A DNA stretch of 64,000 nucleotides from Malurus cyaneus samueli (lineage: Eukaryota; Chordata; Aves; Passeriformes; Maluridae): the NCBI GenBank assembly GCA_009741485.1, contig CM019214.1, positions 5,955,287-6,019,286 of the forward strand, in the 5' to 3' direction. Made by a program: the position numbers and the translations under genes. The notes beneath the pieces were generated by a model. The model was not told where the DNA came from. It was given only the letters and a program-made list of their open reading frames with translations, and did not search any database. This document shows positions 40,856 through 52,930 of this stretch, one piece after another. How positions within the stretch are numbered: position 1 is the first letter of the stretch; every line of letters begins with the position of its first letter.

Positions 40856-42345
40856 AATCTGTTCTGATAAGGAAAACTATTAGCAGAGGAAAAACTGAAC
40901 ACTTTTTCAAAAGTAGCAGACAATATTTCAGTATATATACTCAATATATTCAGAGTAGTGTTCTTATAGAATACCTCTTGAATAATAAATAGGTTTGAGT
41001 TGTCGAGGATGTTCCTGAGGCACATACAGGAGTCTGCATGCTGGTTTGGCTTCAGCACTTGAGAGCCAAATGGAACAAATTAGCAATTTCAATAAACACA
41101 AATGGAGTATTTACTGTCAGTGTATCAGAACAGCCCAGATTTCTCATTTGTCTGAGGCCATTCTTACTTCAAGTGACAAATGGATCAATACAACATTACT
41201 GTTGCAGAAAAAGGGACTGTCGCTTGCCGAGCTTGAAAGCAATGCTGTGTGAAGGAAATCTTTTGGGGAGTGGGAATTTTGGCATTAGCAGCAAGTGCTG
41301 TGCAGTGGAGAGATGGGGCACACTCTCAGTGTCCCCTTTAGAATGGGCTGTACCTGCCTGGGGACACTCAGCCCTCTCCTTCCTTTCCTGGGACACTCAG
41401 ATAATGGCACACCCTACAAATGTGAAAGCTGTGTGTGTCCCTATTGAATTTCACTGTCATTGTAGGGATGTTTTAACCAGGAAAAGGACTCAATATAATT
41501 TTGTACAGCAGTAAATTTCTTAATAACTTTTCCACCTTTGGTGTTGCAGAGATTGAGGTAAAATTCACAGGACAGAGGAGTGGGAGATAACACTAATTTT
41601 AGCAAGGAATGCACATCCCATTGAAATTAAAATCATATCACTCAACTGCCATATAATCTGTATATTTTAAATACCTGAACAAAAAATGTGAAGTAAAAAA
41701 CCTAGATGTGAAGGAATGCAGTAATTAAAGGTTCCTTAATCCTGCCACCCCGTCTGCTTCTATTACAATGTTATCTTTAAAGAGCATGAGCACGCTCCTT
41801 TTTCCCCAGTCTTTCCTCCACTCAGCCACTTTCTTTTCTGATTTGATACTCTGGATGTGCAAGCCCAGTAAATGTTCTCTGATCTCATCTTTCTTTCTGT
41901 CTTACTGCTCAATATGCAGGTCCTGGTTTTACTTACTGCATATCCTGAACCAAACACAAAGGATTTCATTTCCTTATAAACTCCTATATAGTTTTATCAC
42001 TTCACTATCCAGGTTTTTCATTAACCTTTCAACTTTCAAACTAGAACATTTGGCTGCAATCTCCCAGGAAAATAGTTTTCCTTTATCTGCCCAACCTGAA
42101 AACTTAGGCCAAACAATTCTTAAAGAGCTATTTTTTTTCAACGCAGAGTTAACTGAAATTTTTGATCCTTAGATTAACTCCTCTCAAATAAACCTTGACT
42201 GAATGAACGTGACCATTAAATGATATGCACTTGGAATGGCTGCATGAGCAGTTGAAAAAAGTTTACTCCATGGGTAAGTAATGGAAACTCAATTCCTGAG
42301 TTTCAGCTGCCTAACTGAGTACTCAGTGAGTATGGTGAGTACTCT

Positions 42346-42882
42346 TGTTGCCTTGAAAGGCCAGTTTTTAATAATGACACAGACACGGTTAAGGGGATAA
42401 AAAGGGTTTTACCTCGGTATTTGGGATCCCAGGTGCACAACTTGATGGCAGAATGCACACCTGTGTACAGCACGGGTTCAAGAGTTTATAGGTTTCAGGA
42501 TAACACATATCTATCTAGGATCCCCAATAAGAACAAGTTTTATAGGTTTCAGGAATAGCATATCTATCTAGGATTCCCCAAAAGAAACTTCAACAAATCC
42601 AGTAATGTCCCCCTATTCTAATGAATCCCCCCAGATGAGGCCAGAGCCCCAGTTAACAGCAAGATGTTCTGGACAGAAGGCTTCACCAAGGCTGAGCTCG
42701 GGTTTAAGATAGCACAGGGCAACGAGCCTTCCTAGGATGTTTGGTGTCTCTGCCCAGCAGACTCCTAAACTAAGCTGAATATCAAGCTTCAGGAATTACA
42801 AACATGTGGGCTAAGGGGTACAGGGGAATGCATAGAGGGTACAGAAAGCGTAAAAAGGAAAAGCAAAAATCATCAGGCATCA
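42346..42882 (-). mobile_element. Solo LTR, family 1, copy B, with an internal duplication
   Basis: A 537-bp LTR on the minus strand, starting TGATGCCTGATG at 42882 and ending CAAGGCAACA at 42346. It matches copy A (16601-17087) throughout. It is flanked by the 4-bp direct repeat ctct (42342-42345 and 42883-42886), fitting an ERV1-type duplication. The repeat can be read as 5 bp if the terminal base is reassigned. It is about 50 bp longer than copy A because a segment at 42485-42533 is repeated at 42538-42585. ATTAAA occurs on the gene-sense strand near 42367-42372. Confidence 0.9.
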
Positions 42883-44149
42883 CTCTCATAGTCAAGTTTA
42901 GACTCTAAAAGGCTATGAAGGGCATTTCCAGCAACTCTTGCATTTTACTTCAAATGAAAACACATTAGTGTAATAGAAGGGAAGAATGTGTTTGTAGTTT
43001 TTAACAGCTCTGAAGCTTTTAATACAAATGGATAACTGCAAATCCAGGTCCCACAGGAGTTATCAGCCATTTGGCAGCAACTAAGAAGTCACAGTCTCAG
43101 TTGAAAACTCAGACACTTTGAGAGGGAAGAGTTTTCTACTGAAATGTATTAGCTTGACTTTGGTAGCAGTGTCAGCCTTTGCTTGTTGGGGAAAGAATTG
43201 TTCCTAAAGCAAAGGAGATTCAGATGCCTTGAAGCCAGAACAGTGGCTGCAGTCAAAGCCTTTTTTCCTGCAGTTTAAGTGCTCATTCTCAAGGTATTCT
43301 TTTCCAGCTCAGCCAAAAATAGTGGCAAATCCAATGCCTGTCTGTCCTGGAATATTGCCTGTCCAGGGCTCCTATAATTAAACCAAGATGCTGGTTTAGA
43401 AGCCTCATCTTTTGATTTTTATGCTTAGTTATTGTACTATGCTGAATTATACTACAGGACACTGTATCACACACCTTGTCTGTATTTTAGTAGAAAGTTC
43501 TGGGGTTTTCTGAGGCAGAATCAGCTCTGTTCTGGTGCTGAAGAAATACAGGGCCTGTGCACCTTATCCTTCCCTCGGCATTGAGTGGAAAAAGATTCTG
43601 GAAGCAAACTTTCATTAAAAAATGAGATAGGGCTTTTATTTTTCATTTGACTCAATATCAAATACTGTGCTGAAATAAAATTAATTTTTATAAAGCCTTG
43701 TTTTTTCCCAAGGATTCACAAACAGAAAAACAGTATAAGAAAACTGTAGCCAAAAGCAAAGATATTACCAGCGAAGCTAATTTTAGTTTGTGACACTGAT
43801 AATGAGTATACAACTTTGAGTGCATTTGATTAAAGTTCTGCTTGTCAAGTACCATATTACCAGTCATACTTTAAACAACACTGAAGATAACATGAACAAT
43901 AGCTATTTTAGTGGATATAATGTCACACATAGAGAAACTGCCAGTGAGTGTCATTATGCATTACCAAAAACCACGAGGGTCTACTTGACCATGTGCTCTT
44001 CATTTAGCAGTGTACCAGTTGGGGACACTGACTGCTGTTTGAAATATGTAAGAATTATGGTCATGGCATCTAGATGAGAAAACTGTGAAGACAGACCTGA
44101 AAGTCATTAATCCTATTATTTCCTGCATATACATTTACATATACACATA

Positions 44150-44635
44150 TAACTGGGGCCTCCAGCACAAGAAAGATGTGAGAAATTAGAGAGAGTGGGA
44201 GAGGGTCCAGAGAGAGGTGATGAAGATGATCTGAGGAATCAAATCTTAGCTATGGACAGGCTGAGAGAGCTTTGTTAGTTCAGCCTGGAAGTGCGAAGAC
44301 TCCAAGGAGAACTTTCCAGCACTTAGGGGAGTTTAAAAAAAAATGGAGAGTGACTTTTTCGAAGGGCAGATGGTGATATGACAAGTGGGAATGGTTTTAA
44401 ATTAGGGTCTAGTTTAGGTGTTAGAAAGGAATTCTTTATCCAGAGGGCAGTGAGGCCCTGGAACAGGCTATCCAAAGAAGTTGTGGCTGCCCCACCCCAG
44501 AACTGCTCAAGATCAAGGTGGATGATGCTCTGAGCAACCTGGTCTGGTGAAAGGTATTCCCCACCATGGAAAAGGGCTGGAAATAAATTATCTTTAAGGT
44601 TCTTTTCCAACCTAACCTATTCTGGGATTCTATTT
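44150..44635 (+). mobile_element. CR1 LINE 3' end, + strand
   Basis: A diverged CR1 with the order gaagatgatctgaggaatca, ggacaggctgagagagctt, agttcagcctggaagtgcga, gaattctttatccagagggc, gaacaggctatccaaagaag and a 3' end with ttcttttccaacctaacc then tattctgggattctat. Stop codons and indels break any RT frame. Its 3' end at about 44632 is followed by AT-rich sequence. Confidence 0.9.
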
Positions 44636-46083
44636 TTATATATAAAGAGGTATATCTTCAAATATTACACATATACATGTATTCTGTTGTGCAATTATGC
44701 ATGTGTATATGTGTGTATTTATAGTCACAAACTAACTTTTGCAATGAGTGAAAACAGGAGCCCTTCTCACTGTCTAATCTTGATTAGTTTTCTAAATGAA
44801 GTCCAAATTTAGCACTCAAATGCTGCATCAAAAAGGCTGCTGCATGTAAAAGGCTGAATGAAGATTATAGAGACAGCCTTGACCTTTGACAATCTTCTTG
44901 TCTTTTGCAATTCAATACCACAAGATTTGTTTGGTCACTCTCATCACCTTTGAGATTAGCAGCACCAGGATATATTACTTGGATAAATGGTGGCATTAAA
45001 CATGCCCCAAATATGCAAATTTCATTAGTTTTTCTCAAGAGTGGGAATATATGAACAATATTATTTTCAGTGTTACAAAGAAGTTCTACCTGTTGTGTCT
45101 TGTAAAGACATTAAAAACTAAAGTAAATTTATCATTTTCAGACTACCATTAATTCCACATATATTTACTACAAAAGAGTTGCTCTGCAATCATTCAATAG
45201 ACACCATTGGAACTGAGGAAAAAACTCATCATGAAATGGAATCTTTGCAAGCATGGGTCTTTATTTATCTCTTGCTTACATGTGAACTCTGATTTTGTGA
45301 TGACAGAACAGGGAAGCAAAATATTTGAATCCAAATTATTTAGGTGCTACAAAATGCCATTTTATTACTTCTAGCACATCAAATCTGGAGTCACTTTGAG
45401 ATCTCACATGACTTCTCCAAGTACTCTACTCTCTTCACAATGAACTATTGAATCATGTGCATCAGCAATCCTTTGAAAAACCTGCTATTTTGACATTGCC
45501 AGACTCAGCAAGTAATTTGCTTCTCTCATACCCTGCATTTCCAAGGAAAAATGTCGTTAACACAGAGGCTGTGTAAATAAGTACCTGTTCCTTTTTTTCC
45601 CCTTCAGCTTCCCCCATAATCTTCCTTACTCTTGCTTTTGACTAGAGACAGAATTCCTATAAAATTATTTACTGGACATTTAAAAATAAAAAAGAATATC
45701 TTAGATGTGGGAAAACTTAAATGAAATTAATTAATTAATTAATTAAATTTTATTTAATTGCAGTCTGCTTGTTTTTTTTCTCTGCTAATTTTACTATCGT
45801 TTTCTCTTTCATTAACTTTGTTTTGACTATAACAAGTTTCTAAATGTCCACCTAATTTACATCTGAATTTTCCTGAATACTTATCCATACAGGTACAAAA
45901 TTTTTTAAAAGCCCTCCAAACTCTTTTTTTTAACAATTTTTCTCACCATGGCATCCTCTTACATTTACTCAATTTTCCATGGCACACACAAACAATCCAC
46001 AGATGAATAATTAAGCTCCAGTTTGAGGGCTTGCAGCAAAGATCTTTCTCCTTTCTTTCTATATCAGATAAAGATGAAATCAC

Positions 46084-46172
46084 AGCCTTTTTTGCTTTTG
46101 TATTTGTTTTTGTTTTTGGTTTGTTGTTTTTTGTTTGGTTTTTTTGTTTTTTTGTTTTTTTTTTTTTTTTGC
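46084..46172. repeat. T-rich low-complexity tract
   Basis: T runs interrupted by G and GG over about 90 bp on the + strand. Confidence 0.88.
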
Positions 46173-48308
46173 CATTTAATCAAAATATGATTTTGATTAA
46201 AGAGAAGATTGAATCAAAGAGAAGATTGAAGCAAAGAGAAAGTGGGATAGAGTCCTTCACCTTTCCACTCTTCTTTATACTGGGAACTCTTCTTCATTAT
46301 TGGTAAAATTGAGTGCCTGTCTCTGATTTATGAAGGGAGAGAAAAGAGAAGCAAGGGTCAGAACAAGGACCATGAATGAACTTCTCACTGGTGCTAGGAC
46401 TGCTTTAGATCAGTCTTGTTTTTGGGAAAAATAATCTAATTGCTTTGGGAAGCAGATCTTTGTAGAATTATTTCAAAGAGATCCTGAAAACACAGCACTT
46501 TCTTTCCGACTTCACTCACCCTCCCCATGGTGGTAGCAGAAAGCAGCCAGTAGGCAAGTTCTCTAAAATCTCTCTGCTGTATTAGTAACCTTTCTGAGTT
46601 ACACACACCCCCTTTTCAGATTGAATCCTTCTGAAAAAGTCATGCAAAACTTCACCACAGATCATCGAGTATTTGATATTTCTGGAAGCCCAAGTAAAGA
46701 TCCACAGCAGCTGCTTTTCTTACCCTTTTTCTAAAGGAGGATTTGGACTATTTATTTGGTCAGAAACCTTGGAAATGCTAAACCAATTATTAAAATTCTT
46801 GTGGTTTTGTTTTTTTTTTGAAATGGCGGCTTTAAGTAAGTCTGATGGATTTTGTGGGGCTCAATCATTATTTTAGATTTGCATTTCAGAAAAATTATGA
46901 TTATAAATTAATTCAATTCCATTACCTCCTTACATTATAAACTCATCAAATAAGTTAAATATTTTAAAATGCCAGTCTCATGTCACAGCACTAAACATAG
47001 AGATATGTCCCTTAGCTTTCACATCAGCCACTGCATTTCAATGTCTGTGATGGGAACACACAAATGAAGTCAATTTAGTTTGGAATTCAGTTTAAGATAT
47101 TTCAGTTCTGTCATCCACTTACATCCATACACCTGTGTGCTCCATCTAAACTCCTACTGTAGCTGTCAGTCTGCCTGATGGAGCCTAGAGAAAGATTTAG
47201 TGAAAAGCCACAAAATGCTCATTTTATTTACCTCAGAGTGGGTGAGTAGTGGCATGTGGCTTTCCCAAATGCATCCCACACTCAGCCTCCTCCAGAATCA
47301 GGTGTCAATATGTCATTCCCTTGGAAGTGTCCTGGAAATGCTCCTAAAGCCTCTAAAACAGCATCAGACACCCATCTTTCCTGTCCCTGTACAAAGGAAT
47401 CAAATCTTGGCTATATTTTAATATCAGTTAAATTGCTCTCTGTCCTGGGAATGAGAATTAAAAAAAGGAAAGAACTGACATGCAGTTTTTTACATCCTAG
47501 ATGCTTAAACTGAATTTGGTGTCCACAGATAGCTTTTATATAAAGAGGAAAGCATTAGCAGGGCAGATTCAAATACAATATTTAATAAGATATTAAGAGC
47601 AAAATTAAATGACCAAGTAGGTGGTCCATATTATTACTAGCAATAAAACTTGATGATTTTGAATTCTCTGAGAGGAAACAATTAAAAAATATATAAAAAA
47701 TGAAAAAAAAAAATAAAAGCCACTGTTTGGAAAATGAGTGAAAGTCATTTTATTCTTTGCCTTTGTCTTCTAATTTTTTCTAGCATTGTGAAGAAAATTA
47801 TTTATCCTTCGCTTAAATATCTATTATATTGAAATAACTTTATCTGTATTTTCTCCTTCTTCTGCTTTTGCTAAAGACACACTTCTTCTATTCTGTTGTG
47901 AGCTTTTTGGACTTTATCTAATATGGATAAAGCTAGAAGCAGAGTGTAAATCAGACAAAATACTGCCAACTCTTTAACAAAATAGAAAATATTTTTTTTT
48001 ACTAAGGGCAATTCATAGTAATGCAACCTGGCTATCTGTAAAGATTTTGCTCTCTTAAATTACAGCTGCAAAAACAAACATCACAGCCATATCTTACTAT
48101 TTTGCTGAAATGAGATCTGAAGTGTTACTTTTTTTTTTTTTGGTCAGAATTATTAATTTAGTTGTGACAAGAAGAACCTTGACAATCAAATATCAAGAAA
48201 TCTAGTTTGCTGAAGGTGTTCTTAAGGAAAAACAAACATCTATAAAATAATGGAAGTAATAGTCAAACTAAGTTTGTTACATTGCTGTATTTCAGCAAAT
48301 ATCCCAAC

Positions 48309-48337
<29 letters not shown>
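48309..48337. repeat. A29 homopolymer
   Basis: A run of about 29 A on the + strand with no recognisable retroposon body beside it. Confidence 0.92.
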
Positions 48338-48341
<4 letters not shown>

Positions 48342-49131
48342 ACTAAAAAAATTCATATCACATAAAAGGTTTTCTTTAAATTTTTTCAAGCATTATTTAT
48401 GCCACTCATCTACATTCAAAGCTGTTAAAATGCAATATTAACAATGCCTTCTGCTCAGTCCTCAGTCAAATACGCCAATTTCTTCTTCTTTTCCAGCATC
48501 AACATTCTTCCCCTATTCTGTGTAAGTACAGGCATTTGATATTTTCCCCAGTAAAAATTAATATATCCTTTAATTATGTCCTACATAAAATAACTAGCTG
48601 GACTAACCTCTTTAATTCTAGCCCAGCAAGACTCCTCATTGCTTCATGACTCCACCCACTCTCTGAGGATCAAATTGATCCTTTTTCTACTCATCACCAA
48701 TCTTGCTTGCTTGTTTTTCATTGTTGAGTTCTCATTCAGCCAAGCAAATAACAAACACGGGCTGGAATTTAGCTTTGTGCATAGGTTACACCCATGAGAA
48801 GATGCACACAATGAGAAAATGCACCCTGCTATCACCTGCCTATCTCCTCAGCGTGAGGAAATTGTTTTGTCTCCTAACAGATCTGGAAGGTGTAAATCAT
48901 GTACAATGAACATGCTGATGTCAGACTGCTCACCTTCCTGCAGTGTCAGAAGGACAGAGGAGTGGAGAATGAGTAGATTTCAATCACCTGCTTTCAACAA
49001 GCATTACCTTCAAGAAAAAAAACCATTTATTTCTAGAAGCAACTGCTTTTGCCATCTGTATGGGACATTTAATGTAAGCTCCAGCTGCCCAATCTGTATA
49101 AATTCCTAATGTTAGCCTGAAGGCTCTTTCT

Positions 49132-49549
49132 TGTGGGGGAAAAAAGTGGCCCCACAAGCCCTGAATCTGAAACTCAGCCAATTATTGTGTATGACTGAGG
49201 CCTGGGAAAAGAAAAGGATGTTAACAGCCTACATGGAGGAGGAATAACACAACCTTGGCTACTGTTGAGAAAAGGAGATTGGAATGTAGAATTGATAATG
49301 CAGGTGGCTGGAAATTATAAACATTACTAATACTGTAGCTTTTGCAAACTCACCAATTATGTTCTGATTACTAATTAAACAGCTGTCTCTTAACCAATGT
49401 ATGTTTAACACAAATGTATACTCTGGTTGCTAAAGTGGATAAAAGAGGCTTGTCCCACAATAAAGTCCTTCTTTCTTTCTGTTTTTTTCACCCACTTTTT
49501 GTGTGTTTTTGTATCTATTCTTTTTTGTCGCTGTTGGCCAGCAGTGACA
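49132..49549 (+). mobile_element. Solo LTR, family 2, copy D
   Basis: A 418-bp LTR starting TGTGGGGGAAAA and ending CAGCAGTGACA. It shares near full-length similarity with the inverted copy at 37357-37774. A polyadenylation signal AATAAA lies in cacaataaagtcc near 49459. Flanking 5-mers tttct and gttct differ at one base, so the duplication size is undetermined. ORFs crossing it are shadows of the LTR. Confidence 0.88.
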
Positions 49550-49899
49550 GTTCTACTCACCAAGGCATCCCTAAGCCACAGTCAAAAATTTCATGGATAT
49601 ATGACTGGCCTACCAAGCCTGCATTTGGAAAGGAGATGGATCACACATTAAAAAAAAAAATCTCAATAAGAGCCAGATTCCTTGTGATGGAATAATTTTT
49701 TACAAAAGGAAAAGAACTTGGAAAAGGCTCAGTCAAACTTAGAAATAAGAGTGCAAAAATAGCAAAGGCACAGTAAATCGCCTCACGCAATTCTTTTAAA
49801 CCAAATTAACACAAAGGTGGGGACCAAGGAGAGTCCATTTCATGTGTGGATAAAGACTTTTCTGAACCACTTCAAGAGGTTGTCTGAGTTTTTGTCTTA

Positions 49900-50010
49900 A
49901 AACAGTAAAATTGCTAAGGTTGGAGAAGATCTCTAAAGTCCTCAAGTCCAACTGTTGATGCAGCACTTTCACAGTCACCACTGGGCAGAATTTTCCTCTT
50001 GTCCTGTCAC
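49900..50010 (-). mobile_element. Probable CR1 3' fragment, minus strand
   Basis: The + strand has ggttggagaagatctctaa, then tcctcaagtccaact and cctcttgtcctgtcactt. This is the order seen in reverse-complemented CR1 3' ends (ggttggaagagacct, atcatcaagtccaac, ccttgtcctgtcac). It is short and diverged. Confidence 0.6.
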
Positions 50011-51506
50011 TTGTTACCTGGAAGAATTCCTTAAAGGAATTAGTAGAACAAGCTCTTTTGAGACTTCTTTCTGAGTATTGAGAGCTCATTCAGTATTCCT
50101 TTGAGAAAACTTATTTCTCTCATCCATTGTCAAATTGCTTTGTCACTAATGCACATAAACATAACCAAGGATCTCATGCAGATCTAGGGAGCACCATTTT
50201 TGAACTTTTATGAGTAACTGCTGTAAGATTTCATTTTGAGATACTTTCTCTGGTTTTTGTTTTGCTTTGTTACATTTTGATTTTGATTTTCATTAAGATT
50301 TGATATGCAGTTGTTATATGAACACTACTCCTTTTTAAGATAGTCATTGGTAAAAACTCTATAAAGAAATAAAAATAAGCTTATATGGCCAGGACAAAAG
50401 CCCCTCCAAGAGTAAGACAGATTTTAAAAACAGTTGATGCCCAGAAATAGCAATTCCCATTTGTAAACATGTTTTACATTATTTATGATGATGAAGAAAT
50501 GATGCTTCCACAAGGTTTATGAAAAATTGATTCTACTTCTTTTCTTTGCTCACTATTTTCTTCAGTAAAGATTTCCTTTATACATTCTGAATTCAAGATT
50601 TCTGATAATGAATTAAAAGATCATATGGATACATGAAATATATAAAAGTAGATATTCTTCTTAAATTGAATGGTAATTCAACAAATTTCTACCAGGAATG
50701 GTTAGCCTCCATGGCCAAGGAAGGAAGGAAGGAAGGAAATCAGATTATTGTCTACTCTTGCATTTACCCTCATTACCCTTGCTTTGATCTTGCACATCTG
50801 AAGGTGGAGGCTTCATGTATAGCAGTGTTTCTAACACATTTTTAATATCAGCTTTAATTTTTGATATTTAGCCATATTTAAAATATCTCCATTCAAATTC
50901 ACAGCAGTTGTATTTTCCAATTGTATATTTACATATAGATATACATGTGCATCCACACATACAGATATTATGTTGTTGAATAACTTAATTGTCCTGCCAT
51001 ACAGTTCGAGTATATTTTTTTATTTGACAGACAAAAATATACAATGCCATAGAGATATTTATAATAAAAAATATATTAATAGTATCCAAAAAATTGTCAC
51101 TTAAAGCTTATTCCAAATTATCTTTGAAAAGCATCACAATCAAATTTTTTTTTTCCTATGGCCCTGTTTGGAAAAGTGAGGATGTTGAATTTGTAAAAAA
51201 GTATTGCTTCATCATGTGAAAATTAATCTTAAGTTTAGATAGTATAAATTTGTTTTGTTAGATAGAATGTGTTCATCTTCAGATACAATAGTACTGGTTT
51301 TCTGTAATTTTAAAGATCTCAGTCAAATTATGTCAGTTATCACTTAAGCAATGTAACCATTCATTTCTGTACAGTTAAAATAATTGCAGTTACATGAATG
51401 ATAAATTGTTATCAACAGTTATTTTTTGAAATATACCTGAAATAATAAATAGGAAATTTAAAATAACATAGGCAATTCACTTTTAGTGAAAGCTCCCTTA
51501 GTCAGA

Positions 51507-51540
51507 TCTTTCTCTTTTTCTTCTTTCTTTCTTTCTTTTT

Positions 51541-51632
<92 letters not shown>

Positions 51633-51770
51633 TTTTCTTCTTTCTTTCTTTCTTTTCTTCTTTCTTTTTTCTTTCTTTCTTCTTTCTTTCTTTCTTTCTT
51701 TCTTTTTTCTTTTTTTTCTCTCTCTCTCTTTCTCACTCTTTCCCTTCCTTCCTTCCTTCCTTCCTTCCTT
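51507..51770. repeat. (CTTT)n / (CCTT)n polypyrimidine tract, ~265 bp
   Basis: The + strand is almost pure pyrimidine. It has a long perfect TTTC core followed by variant TTTTC and TTC units, a short TC block, one A at 51735 and a final TTCC array. Read in the gene sense it is a GAAA purine tract. Long Phe/Ser/Leu and Lys/Arg/Glu frames on the two strands are repeat artefacts. Confidence 0.97.
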
Positions 51771-52261
51771 TGAAAAATCAGAAAACTCTTTACTTGTCAC
51801 ACTGTCTAAAATGCTGTACTGTGTGTTACTAATAGAAACAGTTAAAGATAATGAAGCAGAGGCTCAGTTTTTTACCAGCTGAGGATGAAATAGATGTGAA
51901 CCATTTCCATAGTTGCTCTTATTCCCTGTTTGGACCTTGCTGTCATCTGAATTTGAATCTTCAAAGCTGAATATCACTGAATTAATTATAGTCAGTGTTT
52001 TATGGCTAATAAGTACCTAATTAATTTAAGTATGTTAAAGATGGAGAAGGTTTTCCATCTATAATGTAATTTGTAATGCTTTATTTAAACTTCTATGCTT
52101 ATCTTTATTTCTCTGGATCCTATGGATTCTTTATAGACATTCTTAGGTTTCTGAACAAGACTTAGTTGTTGTATTCATTTTTCTCCACTAAACATTACAG
52201 CTTAACAAAGCAATTAACATTCATAAACATTAAACATGTTATAATAAATGTAAATCATAAA

Positions 52262-52424
52262 TATAAACCTGGCTGGATGGCCAGATCCTGAGAGACATGG
52301 TGAATCCAGTCGTTGGTCATCACTAGTGGAGTTCCCCAAGATCTTCTACTGGGGCCAGTCCTGCTTCTATTTCTATTCATGGTTTAGAAAAGTGCACCCT
52401 CAGTAATTTTGTAGATGACAAAAA
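52262..52424 (+). mobile_element. CR1 LINE reverse-transcriptase core fragment
   Basis: The + strand reads ggctggatggccagatcctg, then agtggagttccccaagatct, tggggccagtcctgcttcta and cagtaattttgtagatgac. These correspond to the CR1 RT blocks around GxPQxxxLGPxL and the catalytic FADD box, here FVDD. It is followed directly by an A18 run at 52420-52438. Truncated on both sides. Confidence 0.85.
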
Positions 52425-52439
52425 AAAAAAAAAAAAAAC

Positions 52440-52930
52440 AGTGGCAAAACCAAGCCCGGAGGAACCCAGTCCTGCACAGCAGAGCGTCAGCGCGGTGTGA
52501 CAAGAACAATTTGGCTTTCAGGGATTTGTCCATCATTGTCTTGGACTTGGGGACAGGGAAAGCCAACTTTAGGAATCACCCACCAACTTTTCTTTGTTTG
52601 TGAAAAGGCACACGGTGCTGGGCACAGGAATGGCCACCGTTTTGTCTTTTCTTGGGGAAAGTCATGCGGCACAAACCCAAGGGAGTGTCACCATCTTGTC
52701 TTTGTCCTGGTGGCCACGTGGAGCTGGGTCACGGTGGTGAACACTTTTGTGTTTAAAGCACCTTTTTGCTTGTCTTAATATTGCTGCTGCTCCTGTGTGT
52801 TTCTTGTTCAATTCTGCTTGCTTTCAGTAAATTGTGGTGTCTGCCTTTGTCCCTCTCTTTCCAGAGGGGCTGGAGAGAAGGGAACTGGTTTATTTGTAGG
52901 TCTAATTTCTGACTGGTAGTAAGCCACAGT
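52440..52930. other. Unclassified GC-richer segment
   Basis: About 490 bp with higher GC and more CpG than the surrounding intron, directly after a CR1 fragment and an A run. It contains two spaced repeats of a cttgtctttgtcctgg-like or tttgtcttttcttgggg-like phrase. The 93- and 62-codon open frames have no family resemblance. It may be part of an ERV or LTR, but I recognise neither termini nor signals. Confidence 0.4.

Noticed and set aside
41038..41514. A 158-codon plus-strand ORF
   Set aside because: No recognisable domain, and frames overlap on both strands. It lies inside the IL1RAPL1 intron with no promoter or poly(A) context.
37775..49131. A provirus bounded by LTRs C and D
   Set aside because: The two LTRs are in opposite orientation and no gag, pol or env sequence lies between them, so they are separate solo LTRs.
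51458..51800. Open frames of 92-100 codons on both strands
   Set aside because: Direct translations of the CTTT array, open on both strands because the repeat has no stop codons.
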